NCBI GenBank assembly: GCA_023055425.1
Contig: JALGPY010000001.1
Location: 144,919,368-144,983,367, forward strand
DNA from: Linanthus parryae
Lineage: Eukaryota > Streptophyta > Magnoliopsida > Ericales > Polemoniaceae
Reading direction: 5' to 3'
DNA: 64,000 bases
Position 1 is the first letter of the stretch, and each line of letters starts with the position of its first letter. The notes beneath the pieces were generated by a model that had not been told where the DNA came from, did no database searches, and saw nothing but the letters and a program-made list of their open reading frames with translations. The translations under genes and the position numbers were made by a program. This document shows positions 43,645 to 56,221 of this stretch, piece after piece.

Positions 43645-45718
43645 TTCATTTTTATTCAGTAACTAGGGAAGATACCTGAATTCATTATCTGGGTTTTGCA
43701 GAAAGAAGAGCGTTATTGAAAGATCAAGTGTTTGCAATTCGATTGCGTCTAGGATGGCTGGGGATGAACCGGCAGTGGTGACTTCAGATGTAAAATCAGG
43801 AAATATGGTTTTTGAGCCTGTTCTAGAAGAAGGGATATTCAGATTTGATTGCTCTGCTGATGATAGAAATGTAGCATTCCCTAGTCTCTCTTTCGTTAAG
43901 TCTGAAGATAGGGACAAACCTTTGATGAGTTTGCATAAAGTCCCATCATACACCCCTAGCTTTGAATGTACCCTCGGACAGCAAATTGTGCAATTGCAGG
44001 TCAGTTGTAATTGTATCTTTTTCTGTTCTTTACTGTAATTATATGTTCTCTAGTTAATTCACCACTGAATTAGGTTTTCCTTATATTTAGCTACCAGCTG
44101 GAACCTCCTTCTATGGAACTGGAGAAGTTAGCGGGCAGCTTCAACGGAATGGGAAAAGAGTAAGTTGTTCTGATACGTGATGTGTCATAACATTGTTAAT
44201 GTCTACTATCATTTAGTTAATAACCTTTTCATATACAGGTTTTTACATGGAACACAGATGCATGGGGTTATGGTTCTGGGACTACATCTTTATACCAGTC
44301 CCATCCTTGGGTGCTTGCTGTTTTTCCAAATGGAGAGGCCCTTGGTGTTCTTGCTGATACAACAAGACGGTGCGAGGTAATGTCACACTCGCACGCACTC
44401 ACTGACTGACAGAGTTTGGGCTGTTATTGTAACAGACGTTGATTCTAGCATTCTTTTTTTGGCAGATTGATTTGCAGAAAGAAACACTTATAAGATTTAT
44501 TGCTCCATCGTCGTATCCAGTTGTAACTTTTGGTCCATTTGCTACACCAACAGATGTTTTGATATCCTTATCTCACGCCATTGGTAATCTCTGACAGCTC
44601 CAGATAATTTGCTTGCTGCAGATGCAATATACACATCTTGGAAGTCAATGTCTACCATAGTTTTAATTTGTTTATCCATACGGACACATAAAGAGATTTT
44701 TTTTTTTTTGAGAATTATAAAGAGATAGGTTTGAGTACAACATCTAAGCCACATATTCATTCTCTACTTTAGTTTTGAAAATTCTTTCTATAGAAGTTTG
44801 GTAAAAGTTGGGGAAAGGCGAAAGCATGTTTCAGGTCTTTAACAAACAGTTTTAGATAGAAATCCAAGAGATGTAGGACTACGATGAACTTTTGTAGTAC
44901 CTACAAATCAAAGGAAAGAAGTGAAAAGGAAGGATTAAACTTACTTAACACTGTTGTCATTTTATAAGTTGGAAGTGGATACCCAAACATCAGTGAACCA
45001 CTAGGGTTGTGTGTATAGGCGTATGTCACTGAGACCATATGGAAGTCTAAAGGAAAAAGTCATTAAGACATGCTGGGCATGTTTAGATGTGAATGATGAT
45101 TAAAATTAAGGCTATTTGTTTAAATTTGCAAGTTTACTGACTTTCGAAAAGACAGAATAATTGCAACACTTGCTTCTTGACTCAGATTTGTTACTTGTAT
45201 TGTTTACGTTTTTCAAATGTAATTTTCTCGACATACCATATAGTTTAAATGTAAGAATCCAACATTATGTGCAAACCTTCAAATGCGCCAGCATTGTTTG
45301 TTCTTTGTTATGCTCTCACATTTCTACTGTCTCCCACTTTTGGATAATAACTAATAATTGGATATATTGCTTACAAACAGGGACTGTCTTTATGCCCCCA
45401 AAGTGGTCACTGGGCTATCATCAGTGTCGTTGGAGCTATGACTCCGATTCACGAGTTCGCGAGGTACTTCCCTATTCTCTTCAATATGGGACTCTACTCC
45501 CTCCCCTCTTACACGCAAATTTTGTATTTCCAGTTCGAACAATAAAAATAATGCTAACCCTCACATTAAATTTGGAACTCGCTTATCATAGTTTAGTGGT
45601 CCTTAGAAGCTTTATTCATAGCTACCATCTAGCAGTGTTAAAAAAGACCAATTATACAGACATGATTTCGAGAAAGGAGCACCAAACTAGTGCCTGTTCT
45701 CTTTTTATTTAGCTATGA

Positions 45719-45754
<36 letters not shown>

Positions 45755-48700
45755 ACACAAAAATGATTTATCATGGTGTCTGGTACACAACTGATATAGT
45801 ACCAGACAACACGTATATTGGTTATTCTCTAATTTTTAATGAATCAAATTTTCTCAAGATTTTTTTCTTTCTTTCTTTCAGTTGCAGAAATGGAAAGATG
45901 TGAATTCAGTATAATCTTTCATAATTCATTCCACATAATGTGTACGTTTCAAGAACTGATCTAATAACCTGTTGCTGTGAACAAAGGCTGCTTCTGCTTT
46001 CAGTCAAGTTATCCCGTGTTCTTGTTTCCCTTTCAAATTATATCCAGCTATAGTAGCTAGTTCGATAGTTCCTGGTCATTTTGTTTCCCATAATTCCACT
46101 AACTTAGCCTTCATGTCTCCAGATCTCCAGAACATTCCGGGAGAAGGGTATACCTTGTGACGTCATATGGATGGATATTGACTATATGGATGGATTCCGT
46201 TGTTTCACCTTTGACAAGGCATGTTCTGCAATCTTACATACCTCTCAATCAGTCCATATGTACACCTTAGAAATTTTTTCTTCTTTCTTTATTTGTTTGC
46301 CTTTGAGCCTTTACTAATAATCTAAAGATATGTTTCTAATTTCCGTCAGGAAAGGTTTGCTGATCCAAAGTCTTTAGTGGATGATCTCCATAGCACTGGT
46401 TTTAAAGCAATCTGGATGCTTGACCCTGGGATCAAACACGAGAAGGGATACTTCGTCTATGATAGTGGTTCTGAAAGAGATATCTGGATACAAACAGCTG
46501 ATGGGAAGCCTTTTATCGGTATACATCTTAACCTATGTTGCACGGACACTCCATCAGGGGTGCCGTTCCCGTTTCGGACACTCAGAAACGTGTCGGAAAC
46601 TCAGACACACCTGAACGATGTTTCGGAAACTCCACCTGGTGTTTCCGAATAAAACTGATAAGAATGTGGCCCGAAATGCCTGGTTCCATTTGGGAGAGAC
46701 GTAGAGAAAGAGAGTTGGACAAAGTTGTTAATCGATTTACACACACACATACATACATATGTATATATGCGGCGTGTATATAGATGCGGCGTGTATATAC
46801 ATGTATATAGATGTATATATGCGGCGTGTCCGCGTCTCCTGATTTCATAAAATTTGGCGTTTCGGCGTCTCCGTCTCCTGCCGTACCCGTCTCCGTTTCC
46901 ATGCAACATAGATCTTAACTCTTAATGCATTGTATGTATTTCTCTAATTTTTCTTCATAGCTGTTTCTTTATCAAAATTTGCTTTCTAATCCAGGGGAGG
47001 TATGGCCTGGTCCTTGTGTTTTCCCTGACTTCACACAATCTGAAGCACGTTCATGGTGGGCTAGTCTAGTCAAAGATTTTATTTCCAATGGCGTTGATGG
47101 TATATGGAATGATATGAATGAACCTGCCGTTTTCAAGGTTATGCCCGGTTCTCTTTCTAGTTTTACTTGCATATTTTTGGGGTTCATGGTCTAACGATGT
47201 TTATTTTCAGGTTGTGACCAAAACAATGCCTGAGAGCAATGTTCATCGAGGAGATAATGAACTTGGTGGTCTTCAAAATCACTCGCACTATCACAACGTA
47301 TGATGCAGAAATCCATTATAGTGCTTCACCAATTTGCATCTGTTAAGATCATATAGTAGCGTACATTCTTTCATTATTTGCTAAATGCTAATCAACATCT
47401 GGTGTTGTGTTGTCAGTGAAAATTTAGTCTGTATTATGCTTGAACTAAATATTTTTAATATTATGTGTATATTGTAGGTTTACGGCATGCTGATGGCAAG
47501 ATCAACCTATGAAGGCATGAAATCGGCTGATGAAAACAAGCGCCCTTTTGTACTAACCAGGGCAGGGTTTATAGGTAGCCAGAGGTATGCTGCTACATGG
47601 ACGGGTGATAACCTTTCTACATGGGAGCATCTTCATATGAGCATCTCTATGGTTCTTCAACTGGTAAGTGACAAGGGTACATATTGACTCTGATACAAAA
47701 ATAAGCAATATTTCAAGTTCCAGATAAATGCTTTGTGGTTATACCTTAATTAGGGATCCATGCTTTATAGAGTATTTGGTAAGCAAAGTTAAACCAGGTA
47801 TATAAATTCTGGGACAAGCTTAGCATGTTGTTTCAAGAAATTAATCTCAGATGATTGGGGACTACTCGTTTAATCGAGCTCTGTTATAATATCTTATGAC
47901 TGTCATATACTTCTGGAGTTCTGGGTCTAATGATTTCCAACTGATCCACCATCGGAGGAAATGAATTTGAATATCTAGGTCGTAAAACTCGGGACTCCTC
48001 CATTCAAAGACATGCAAACGCTTCCCTTAATCCATGTCACATCACATTTTTGTCTCAGAATTTCAAATTCATGGCTACTTGGAAGTTTGTTTTGGTTTAT
48101 ATCTTCAAGTCTGATAATTCTCTTGGTGGTTGTAATTTAAATAAGATAGGTTATGGAGATACAAGACCAAATTTCTGTTGTTTCAATTAGTGGCCTGAAT
48201 GTTGAATTTTGATGAAAAATTACATTATTGTCCTTTTTGGACATTTTATTCCAACAATGCTTCCTACAACTTGAGTTGGAAATTGGATGTGTGCTAGTCA
48301 TTATAATATCACGTGATGTCAGAACTAGATGTGTAGTTTTCTCTCTGGTGCTTTCTCTTTGTAGGTTAAGTTAGAATGTAAATTTCATGATCTTGTTGAA
48401 TGTTTTAACTAAAATAAATTCTCTGAAAATGGGATTTTTATTCAGGGGCTTAGCGGGCAGCCACTTTCTGGACCAGATATTGGTGGATTCGCTGGGAATG
48501 CAACACCCAGGCTCTTTGGAAGGTGGATGGGAGTGGGTGCAATGTTTCCTTTTTCTCGTGGGCATTCAGAAATGGGAACTACTGACCATGAGCCTTGGTC
48601 TTTCGGAGAAGAGGTTTGTTTTTACTGCATAGTGATAAGTTTACAATTTAACTTAATTCTAGTCTAGGTTCAGATGTTTAATCAACTGATATTTCCTGTT

Positions 48701-51700
48701 CTTTTACCACACGTCAATGCTAAAATTATTCTGACCAAATGTGATGGCGGTTATGGTCGTGTCCGAGTTCATTTTGATATTGACGCTAAGATGTTCGAGT
48801 ATTGACACCAGTCAGAGACTCATTGAATACTCATGAAATTGTCTCAAGACAACAATGGGCTCTGCTTACAGAGAGACCTGCGACACAATCTTGAACTCTA
48901 ATTCATACTAAAAGAACATGAAGTTGTGTTTGATACCTGCACTTCTCTTTGATTTTTACTTACTATTGAGGTTTTGTCAGGCATAGTGTATGTTTGAACT
49001 ATGTGCGGAACTCGTAAGATCCTTACTACCAATGGTTTTGAGTTGGACGCCCATGTGTTATTAACATGGTATCCAGCTCAATGCCACCCATTTATCTAGT
49101 CCAATGCAAGGTGGCATGTTGAGATTTGTCCCACGCTGATGATTTTGAGCTTGCCAATTGGTATGAGTTGGACCCCATGGATTCTGAACACTCAAACAAG
49201 AATCAATCAGAGTAGATTTATTTGGAATTTTGAAGCACAGATGCCTTCTATTTATAGACTTTGAAGTAATGCACATGAATTATCGCCCACCCATTTACTA
49301 AAAATGAAATTACTGCCCGGTCCTGTACCATAATTTAGTGTATTTTAAAGTCAGATGTACTTGAGGTGCAAGCGAGGGGTCGAATGTTCACCCTATTTGT
49401 TTGTATTAACTAAGTAGTAACCCTAATAATAATACGTTTGGATTAAGAATTATTGATGATTCCAACGGTTTTGATTTTCTTACCTTAGTTCTTCTTAACT
49501 AGTAATCCCACAGTACTTCCCAGTGGGCTTTCGTATCCGAATTCTAGAAGAAATAGAATTGGATCCTTCCTTGGTTGAATTGGACTAGGTCAGTAAACAA
49601 TATCCTATTCATCTGGAAAAAATGAGGTGCTCATTTGCTGATGTTCTTTTGTCCTCTCAGGGTTGAGTGTGATATTGGACTGTTAGAGTTTCGCTTAAGT
49701 ACTTTGTTCAACTTCAATTTAGGTATCTCTTACTGGAAAAGTGGATGCGCAGTAATTTAAATCTCCACCTTCGAGAGCTTGTATCATTATCTAAGGAGAC
49801 AGTAACTAGTCAACTAAAGTATCTGACATGCCTCTCACTTCGTAGTTCTACAACGTTTTCCGTTTTCCTCGAAGGTTTTCCAGGATTCTTCTCATCTGTT
49901 ACTTGAGTTGTAGATGTTAATTTTATCACAGGAGAAGTAATAATGAACCAGTTTAATCCTTCGACGCGAGTCTCCTTTTGTGAATGTTTCTTAAGGTTTT
50001 ACTTATCCTTATCCTAAGTATAGGCTCTCTTATATCTGAAGTCAGGATCGACTTCTGATTTTTAGATCTTAGGGTCTGGGTAGTGCTTGCATAGTTACAA
50101 GAGTTTGGCAGATTGTATGAGTGCCTAAAGTGACCGATCAACAGCATGGGGAGAGAAAGACAGAAGACTTTCTTGTATTCCTGAGGTCTCCTTGCTCTTT
50201 TCTGTCCGTGCTTGTATAGTTTGACGTTGAGTTTTCAATTTCCTCTTCACATTTCATTGAATCTTATTTCGATAATGTTGCAGTGTGAGGAAGTATGCCG
50301 CCTGGCATTGAAGAGGCGCTATCGTCTTCTACCACACATTTATACGCTTTTCTATATGGCACATACAAAGGGTACTCCAGTTGCGACCCCAACTATCTTT
50401 GCCGGTAGGATATCGTCAAATTTTTTGTGCCTGAAACATTCTTTGTATTTTACTCGGGTTCTGAGAGTGTATGATTTAATATGCAGACCCTGGAGATCCC
50501 AGATTAAGGACACATGAAAGCTCATTTATGTTGGGATCACTTTTAGTACATGCAAGGTTGGCTTTCTTCCTTCCAGACAAATCAAGCTTTTGATTGTAGA
50601 GCCATTGATGTTTATAATGTTTGACAGTTTTGCCAAATGCTGCTTGGTATACTATTTTTCCTGGATAGGATTTAGTCTTACCATATAACATGCTAATAGT
50701 TCCTGAATGAAAATCCAGTGACATGCCTTCGAACAGTCAGGTTTGTGGTAGATTGGTACTTCTTACTCAGACTCTTCTTATAGAGTGAGTAATCTATCAA
50801 AATATAGTTTGACAGCGTCTGTAAGTGAGTTCTTGTTATATTCTTTGTTCAATTTGTATGAAATTATCAGAAGATGTGCTTAACGACACGATTTAATATA
50901 TGCGTCTAAGTTAGATGTTGCTATTCTTGAAATTTTTCCCCCATCAGGAAATTTTGGAGACTTGTGTGTATGAAATTTGTGTCCCCTCATTGCCAATATG
51001 TTATCAAACGGTGAAACTTAAGAAGGTTTGTATAAAGACCGAATCTATCATGTGGGTGTGGGCCAAAAGCATCAAATCAAGGGGTTCCACGTTTGTTGAT
51101 CTTTTACCCCTTATTGCTCTTTATCTGTTCCATCGGGAAAAAAACGTTGATTCTGCTGGTGCCTACTTTTCTAAGAAAATTCATCTTTATAGACCATTCG
51201 GGATGTTTTCATGATAGAATTAATTTCCTTTACCGGGTATTGAATACAGGAAATGCTGCTTGTAACTAATTCTCCAAATTGATTTTTCAAATGTGGCATT
51301 GGGGATTGTGATATATTCTTTTTCTTTACATAATCATTTAGTAGCAGCAATTGAAGTCTAAACTGACTTTGTCTTATTTTCATCAGCACAATCAGTGATA
51401 AGGGCATAGATCAACTGCAGCACACCCTGCCTAAAGGGATTTGGTTGAGTTTTGATTTTGAAGACTCACATCCGGTCTGTATCTTAAAACACATGTGTGT
51501 GTGTATTTATGTGTGTGTGTGTGTCTGGTGCTAAATTGTATGGCAAGTTTGCATGTGCTCGTGCTGAATTGTACTTTTACAATTTTATGATTATGCATCA
51601 GGATTTGCCAGCACTATATTTGCAAGGTGGATCGATAATTCCTTTGGGTCCTGCTATTCAGCATGTTGGAGAAGCTAGCCCAACCGATGACTTATCTCTA

Positions 51701-54700
51701 CTGGTGGCCTTAGATGAGCATGGTAATTTTTTCAGCTTCTCGATGATAAGATAGAGAAGGACACACATTAGTTCTTTGAAATTTCAGATTTCGGCCAATG
51801 TCTTAACCGGTTCAGATTTCAACCAATGACTTATCTCAAGGGGCTGGTAGGCAGAATTGTTATGAAGACAAGATAGAGATTAAGACACTGGTTGAAATAT
51901 GATCTGGCAGGTTGAAATGGTGGAATAGAGAAGGACACACATTAGTTCTTTGAAACAGTCAACATTATGACCTTGGCAGTTCATGGAATGTAATACTTTG
52001 CATAAACTAATCCTTAATCATTTAGGTATTATGGGACTGGAAAAAGTTAAAAATGGTATTTAATGGGTAGCAGTGTTTGAAACATCGAACTATTGATTAG
52101 GTGGTGAGTTCTCTGCTGTAAGTGGTACCTTGGTCTCTAGAACTTGGCCGTAAGCTTTTCCAGAAACATGGCCAAATGCATATGCTTGCCAAAAGGATGG
52201 ATTTTCGGGGTGAACTAGAGGATGCTTTCATTTGGCTAGATCAATTCTACTGGATAGAGGTCTTGAAGCTTTATTTTCAATCTCTCAAAGTGCTCTTGAT
52301 AAAATAGTCGGAAGTTTCAGACTACCTCAAGGATTCAAGGAATTATGTCTTGGAATACAACTGCAAAAGGCCTACGAAGGAAGTCTATTGTTGTTAGCAT
52401 CAATTTTCATTTTTATGAATTTTGTTTTGAACTCTAATCCTGATCTATTATATGACTTGGAGTTTCTTGAGCTGCTGGGTTTTTAGCGGTATACCGATCA
52501 TCATCAGGTTTAAGGCCGTTATTAGCTGCTTTGTCACATGTCAAGCTGAATTTTCCTGATTGCAGGTAAAGCCAAAGGTGTTCTCTTTGAAGATGATGGT
52601 GATGGTTATGATTTCACCAAGGGTGGATATCTTCTAACCACATATGTTGCGGAACTAGAGTCTTCAGTTGTTACTGTAAGAGTCTCACAAACTGAAGGGT
52701 TATGGAAGAGGCCAAAACGCCGTTTACACGTACACTTACTACTTGGTGGATATGCAAAGGTATATCCTTTGTCTGCATACAGCAATTTGTTCTATCCCTT
52801 ATACATATTGTAAGATTTCATGTTTCGTCAATCAGCTTGATGCATGGGGCACTGATGGAGAAGACCTCCAAATTAGGATGCCTTCCCAAGATGAAGTTTC
52901 AAGTTTGGTATCAGTGAGTGAGAAGCAGTACAAGATTCGTCTAGGTAATTCAGCTATCTGGGTTACTCTTTCAGTTTATTTTGCTTCTTCATGCTCTTAG
53001 TATTCACCCCTCCATTCTTCCCCATATCTAGGGGAAGTTGCGAACTCCAGTCTAAAAGTAACATTTCATATCTTATCTCATTTTCATCTGGTGAAATTGA
53101 CTCTGATTCTATATGTCCTTTCATGTACTTAAAGCATGAGGACATTTATGGCCTATTTATTTGCACATTTGTCTTGTTCACAAAAGGGCCCACTTGTTAC
53201 AAAATGAAATGCTCTGTTTTAAAGAACGTGAATGGAGATGAATGTTTAGCTATTAGTTACTCCACCTTGATCTGTGAGTTCTGTTTGGCCAGACTCAAGG
53301 TTAAGGGGCCTGACTTGTGAACCGGCTAGTTTGCTTGGGTATTTTACATAGCACTAGTTAATTTAAAGTGGAAAAGGCTATAAGTTTGACAAAATGACAT
53401 AATTCCAGAACATCCAGAAAAAGAAACCAGGAATCTTATTTCTAGACGGGGAGTAGAACAAAAAGCTATGGATTTTTCCAAGAATAGTACCCAATCGGAC
53501 ACAGGTATCCTCATATGACAATGAAAAAGCCTAATAACTCAGTAGTCAGTAGACATAAAATGCTGTCAAATGGAATAGCAATATGAATCTCCCTGCGGAT
53601 GGCCAGCAACTCCTCCGAAAGGGCAGTAGTGGCCTAGATTTTCATCCAGTGTGGGCAAGGATGGAGTCACCATGACAGGAAACATAGATACTGAATCATA
53701 TTCCTTGATCGAATATATTTACTAATGTGTGCTAAACACTCTAAAATGCAGAAAGCTGCAAGCGTATTCCGGAGGTAGAAAAAGCTTCTGACCACAAAGG
53801 AATTGAGCTTTCAAGGACTCCCATTGAACTTAAAAGTGGTGTTTGGAATCTCAAAGTGGTTCCTTGGATAGGTGGTAGGATTATTTCAATGGAGCACCTG
53901 CCTACAGGTAATCTGATTTACTATCTCGGGTATAGATGTTTATTATCACGGGTGATTCTATCTTCTTTTCCCTTATTTGCCTCTAGATATCAAGTGTCCC
54001 TTCAGTTAAAAGATTAGCGTATGATATCTAATTCACTGATCGAGTTGTTTATAATCTTGAAATGGCTAGATTTTACTGAACTCTTTATCTTTACACTTAC
54101 TATTGCTTTTGTTGCTGTTACTTATGCTGATACCACTGCAGGCACTCAGTGGCTTCACAGCAGGGTTGAAGCTAACGGATATGAAGAGTTTAGTGGTGCT
54201 GAATACCGGTCTGCTGGATGGTCCGAGGAATATTCTGTCATTGAGTGAGTGACTTTCTACTTCATATTCATTTCTGTATGTGCTTCTTATTTCTATGTCT
54301 GTCTCATGTACCTCCACAAAACATGTTCTCAGTAATAAGAATCTTCTCATGCACAGCACTGCAGAGATAAGCTGCAACTTTAGTCAGAGCATCCGCCATC
54401 TTTAGAACTCAGTCTAAGGTTGACAAGAATGCTAATGATTTAGTTCTTGAATTCTCAAACTTGACAACGTTATAAGATACTAAACAGAGGAAGTTGTTCA
54501 CAAGTTGCTATTGTTAATTTTAATGTACTACTGTTCTATGCATTAATTATTCCCATCTGTAACTATTGTCTTTAGGCGAAATCTTGAACAGGCAGGAGAG
54601 AAAGAATCTCTCATGTTAGAAGGTGACGTTGGTGGAGGACTAGTGATAGAAAGACAAATATCTATTCCAAAAGAGAACTCGAAGATTTTACGGATTGATT

Positions 54701-55902
54701 CAAGCATTGTTGGCCGTAAAGTTGGCGCAGGATCTGGCGGGTTCTCAAGGTGAATTCTTGGTTTATTGTTCTAGACATGTATTTTGTGAGTTTGTTCTTG
54801 CATTCTAGGATGCTCTTTAATTGGTGTCCATAAACATACGTAACATATTTATGGGGTTGTTGTACAACTAAGAACAGCGATTAAAAGGGGACGCAACAGG
54901 TCCACCTCACGGATCAAAGACCTGTAAGCAGATTATAATTGTGCCATGACTTTGCTCATTTCTCCAGTGAGGGAGTTAATAACAAGTTAACAGCTAACTG
55001 GATAACCAAAAGGGCAATTACTATGCCATATCGTCGTAATTCCTTTATTATGTCTGGTAATCTAGTTTGTTGAGATAAAACAGAAGTCGCTAGTGTTTCA
55101 CATTCTTTTAACTGATACTTCCTTCAGAGCATATCTGCGCAGTGAAGTCATAATCTTTTCTTGTACGGTACATTGAACTGAGATGTTCTGATATTACATA
55201 ACACATGCAAACACATTTCTGGGCTCCCAATATCTCACTGTATGTCCTCGTTACTTATTCTAGAGGGCCAGTTGCTTAATATCAAACTCAAACTGGCAGA
55301 TTATCACACTTTTTTTCTTTGACTTCCCATTTAATTGGCTTATTTATTAAGATATGTGTTCTACATTGTTCTTCAGGCTTGTTTGCTTGCGAGTGCATCC
55401 AATGTTCACACTCTTGAACCCCACGGAATCTTATGTTTCCTTTACCTCAATTGATGGTTCGAAGCATGAAATTTGGCCAGACTCTGGTGAGAAGTTCTTA
55501 GAAGGAGACCTCCGTCCTGCTGGTAACTTCGCATTCTCATGTCCCACTGCTTCATCTTTGTCCTAATCCTTGTTGTTGTTAACTAAAAATAATAAAATAG
55601 CAGCGTAATTTGTTCTACTTAATTGATATTTGGAAACGGTGTTATTGGAACTATCTTCCCTAAATACACACCTAATCAATCTTAGCATTATCAAATTCCG
55701 TTCATTTTCAGGTGAATGGATGCTTGTGGACAAATGCCTGGGGTTGGGCTTAGTCAACCGGTTCAGTACCAGTGAGGTGTACAAGTGTCTCATACATTGG
55801 GGAACTGGAACGGTTAACCTGGAGCTCTGGTCCGAAGATAGGCCCGTCTCAAAGCAGTCACCTCTCAAGATCTCGCACGAGTATGAAGTAGTTAAAGTGT
55901 AA
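42887..55902 (+). CDS. HGL1: GH31 alpha-glucosidase, plant heteroglycan glucosidase type (23 exons)
   Basis: Exons: 42887-43098, 43702-43999, 44091-44159, 44239-44376, 44466-44583, 45381-45463, 46123-46218, 46350-46518, 46995-47137, 47211-47297, 47478-47663, 48446-48613, 50284-50404, 50487-50556, 51387-51474, 51602-51722, 52566-52759, 52836-52944, 53752-53907, 54142-54244, 54576-54749, 55377-55522, 55712-55902. They sum to 3240 bases (1079 residues) with consistent phases. The GH31 nucleophile motif GIWNDMNEP is in exon 9 (Asp about 434) and the acid/base WTGDN in exon 11 (Asp about 515). The N-terminal 88 residues are Ser/Arg/His-rich and plastid-transit-like; a second ATG at 43754 (MAGDEP) would give a 991-residue protein, about the Arabidopsis HGL1 length as I recall it. 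HGL1-type enzymes release glucose from heteroglycans in starch-to-sucrose metabolism. Intron 7 is GC-AG and intron 8 carries a MITE. The gene converges with the AOX pair. Confidence 0.93.
45719..45752. repeat. (TG)n microsatellite in GH31 intron 6
   Basis: Uninterrupted GT/TG dinucleotide run of about 34 bases. Smaller related runs occur at 43630-43645 and 51490-51525 in other introns of the same gene. Confidence 0.9.
46219..46349 (+). other. GC-AG intron 7 of the GH31 gene
   Basis: Donor reads AAG|GCATGT and acceptor CCGTCAG|GAAAGG. Joining gives FDKERFADP, which keeps the frame and the family sequence. No GT donor nearby would give the same product. The other 21 introns start with GT. Confidence 0.85.
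46533..46911. mobile_element. hAT-type MITE in intron 8 of the GH31 gene
   Basis: A 379-bp insert flanked by perfect 8-bp duplications ATCTTAAC (46525-46532 and 46912-46919). Ends CTATGTTGCACGGA and the complement of CCATGCAACATAG are inverted. The interior has GTTTCGGAAAC-like motifs and a TATATATGCGGCGTG repeat (about 46760-46835). It starts 14 bases after the exon 8 donor. Confidence 0.9.
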
Positions 55903-56221
55903 TGAGTTAGTCAATCCATTAGCCCATGAGAATAAACGAATGTTCCAGTGTATGAGTATGAATAACTGACAAATCTGGTATCTTTCAATTTCTGGGAAGT
56001 AATATCGCAGCTTAGTCTTATGATATGTTTTCTACTCCTTGTTTTGCATAAACAACTATGGAAAACGGACAATTTGAACCACAATGTGTGAATATTTACA
56101 GAAACCAAATATGTTCAGAGAACGAACTACTACTACAACACTTCATAATTGCCAGAATACAAAAATCAACCAATCAATCAGAGAGAGGAGATTGCATGTT
56201 ATGGTTATGTTATGATTTGAT
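55903..56221. other. Convergent 3' intergenic region, GH31 / AOX
   Basis: 319 bases between the two stop codons; both 3'UTRs must share or overlap here. AT-rich, no other feature seen. Confidence 0.6.

Noticed and set aside
46377..46652. Frame extending GH31 exon 8 to 46652
   Set aside because: It reads through the donor at 46518 into the intron-8 MITE; family sequence resumes at exon 9 (46995).
49953..50147. Short frames in the long GH31 intron 12
   Set aside because: No domain and no splice context; ordinary intron sequence.
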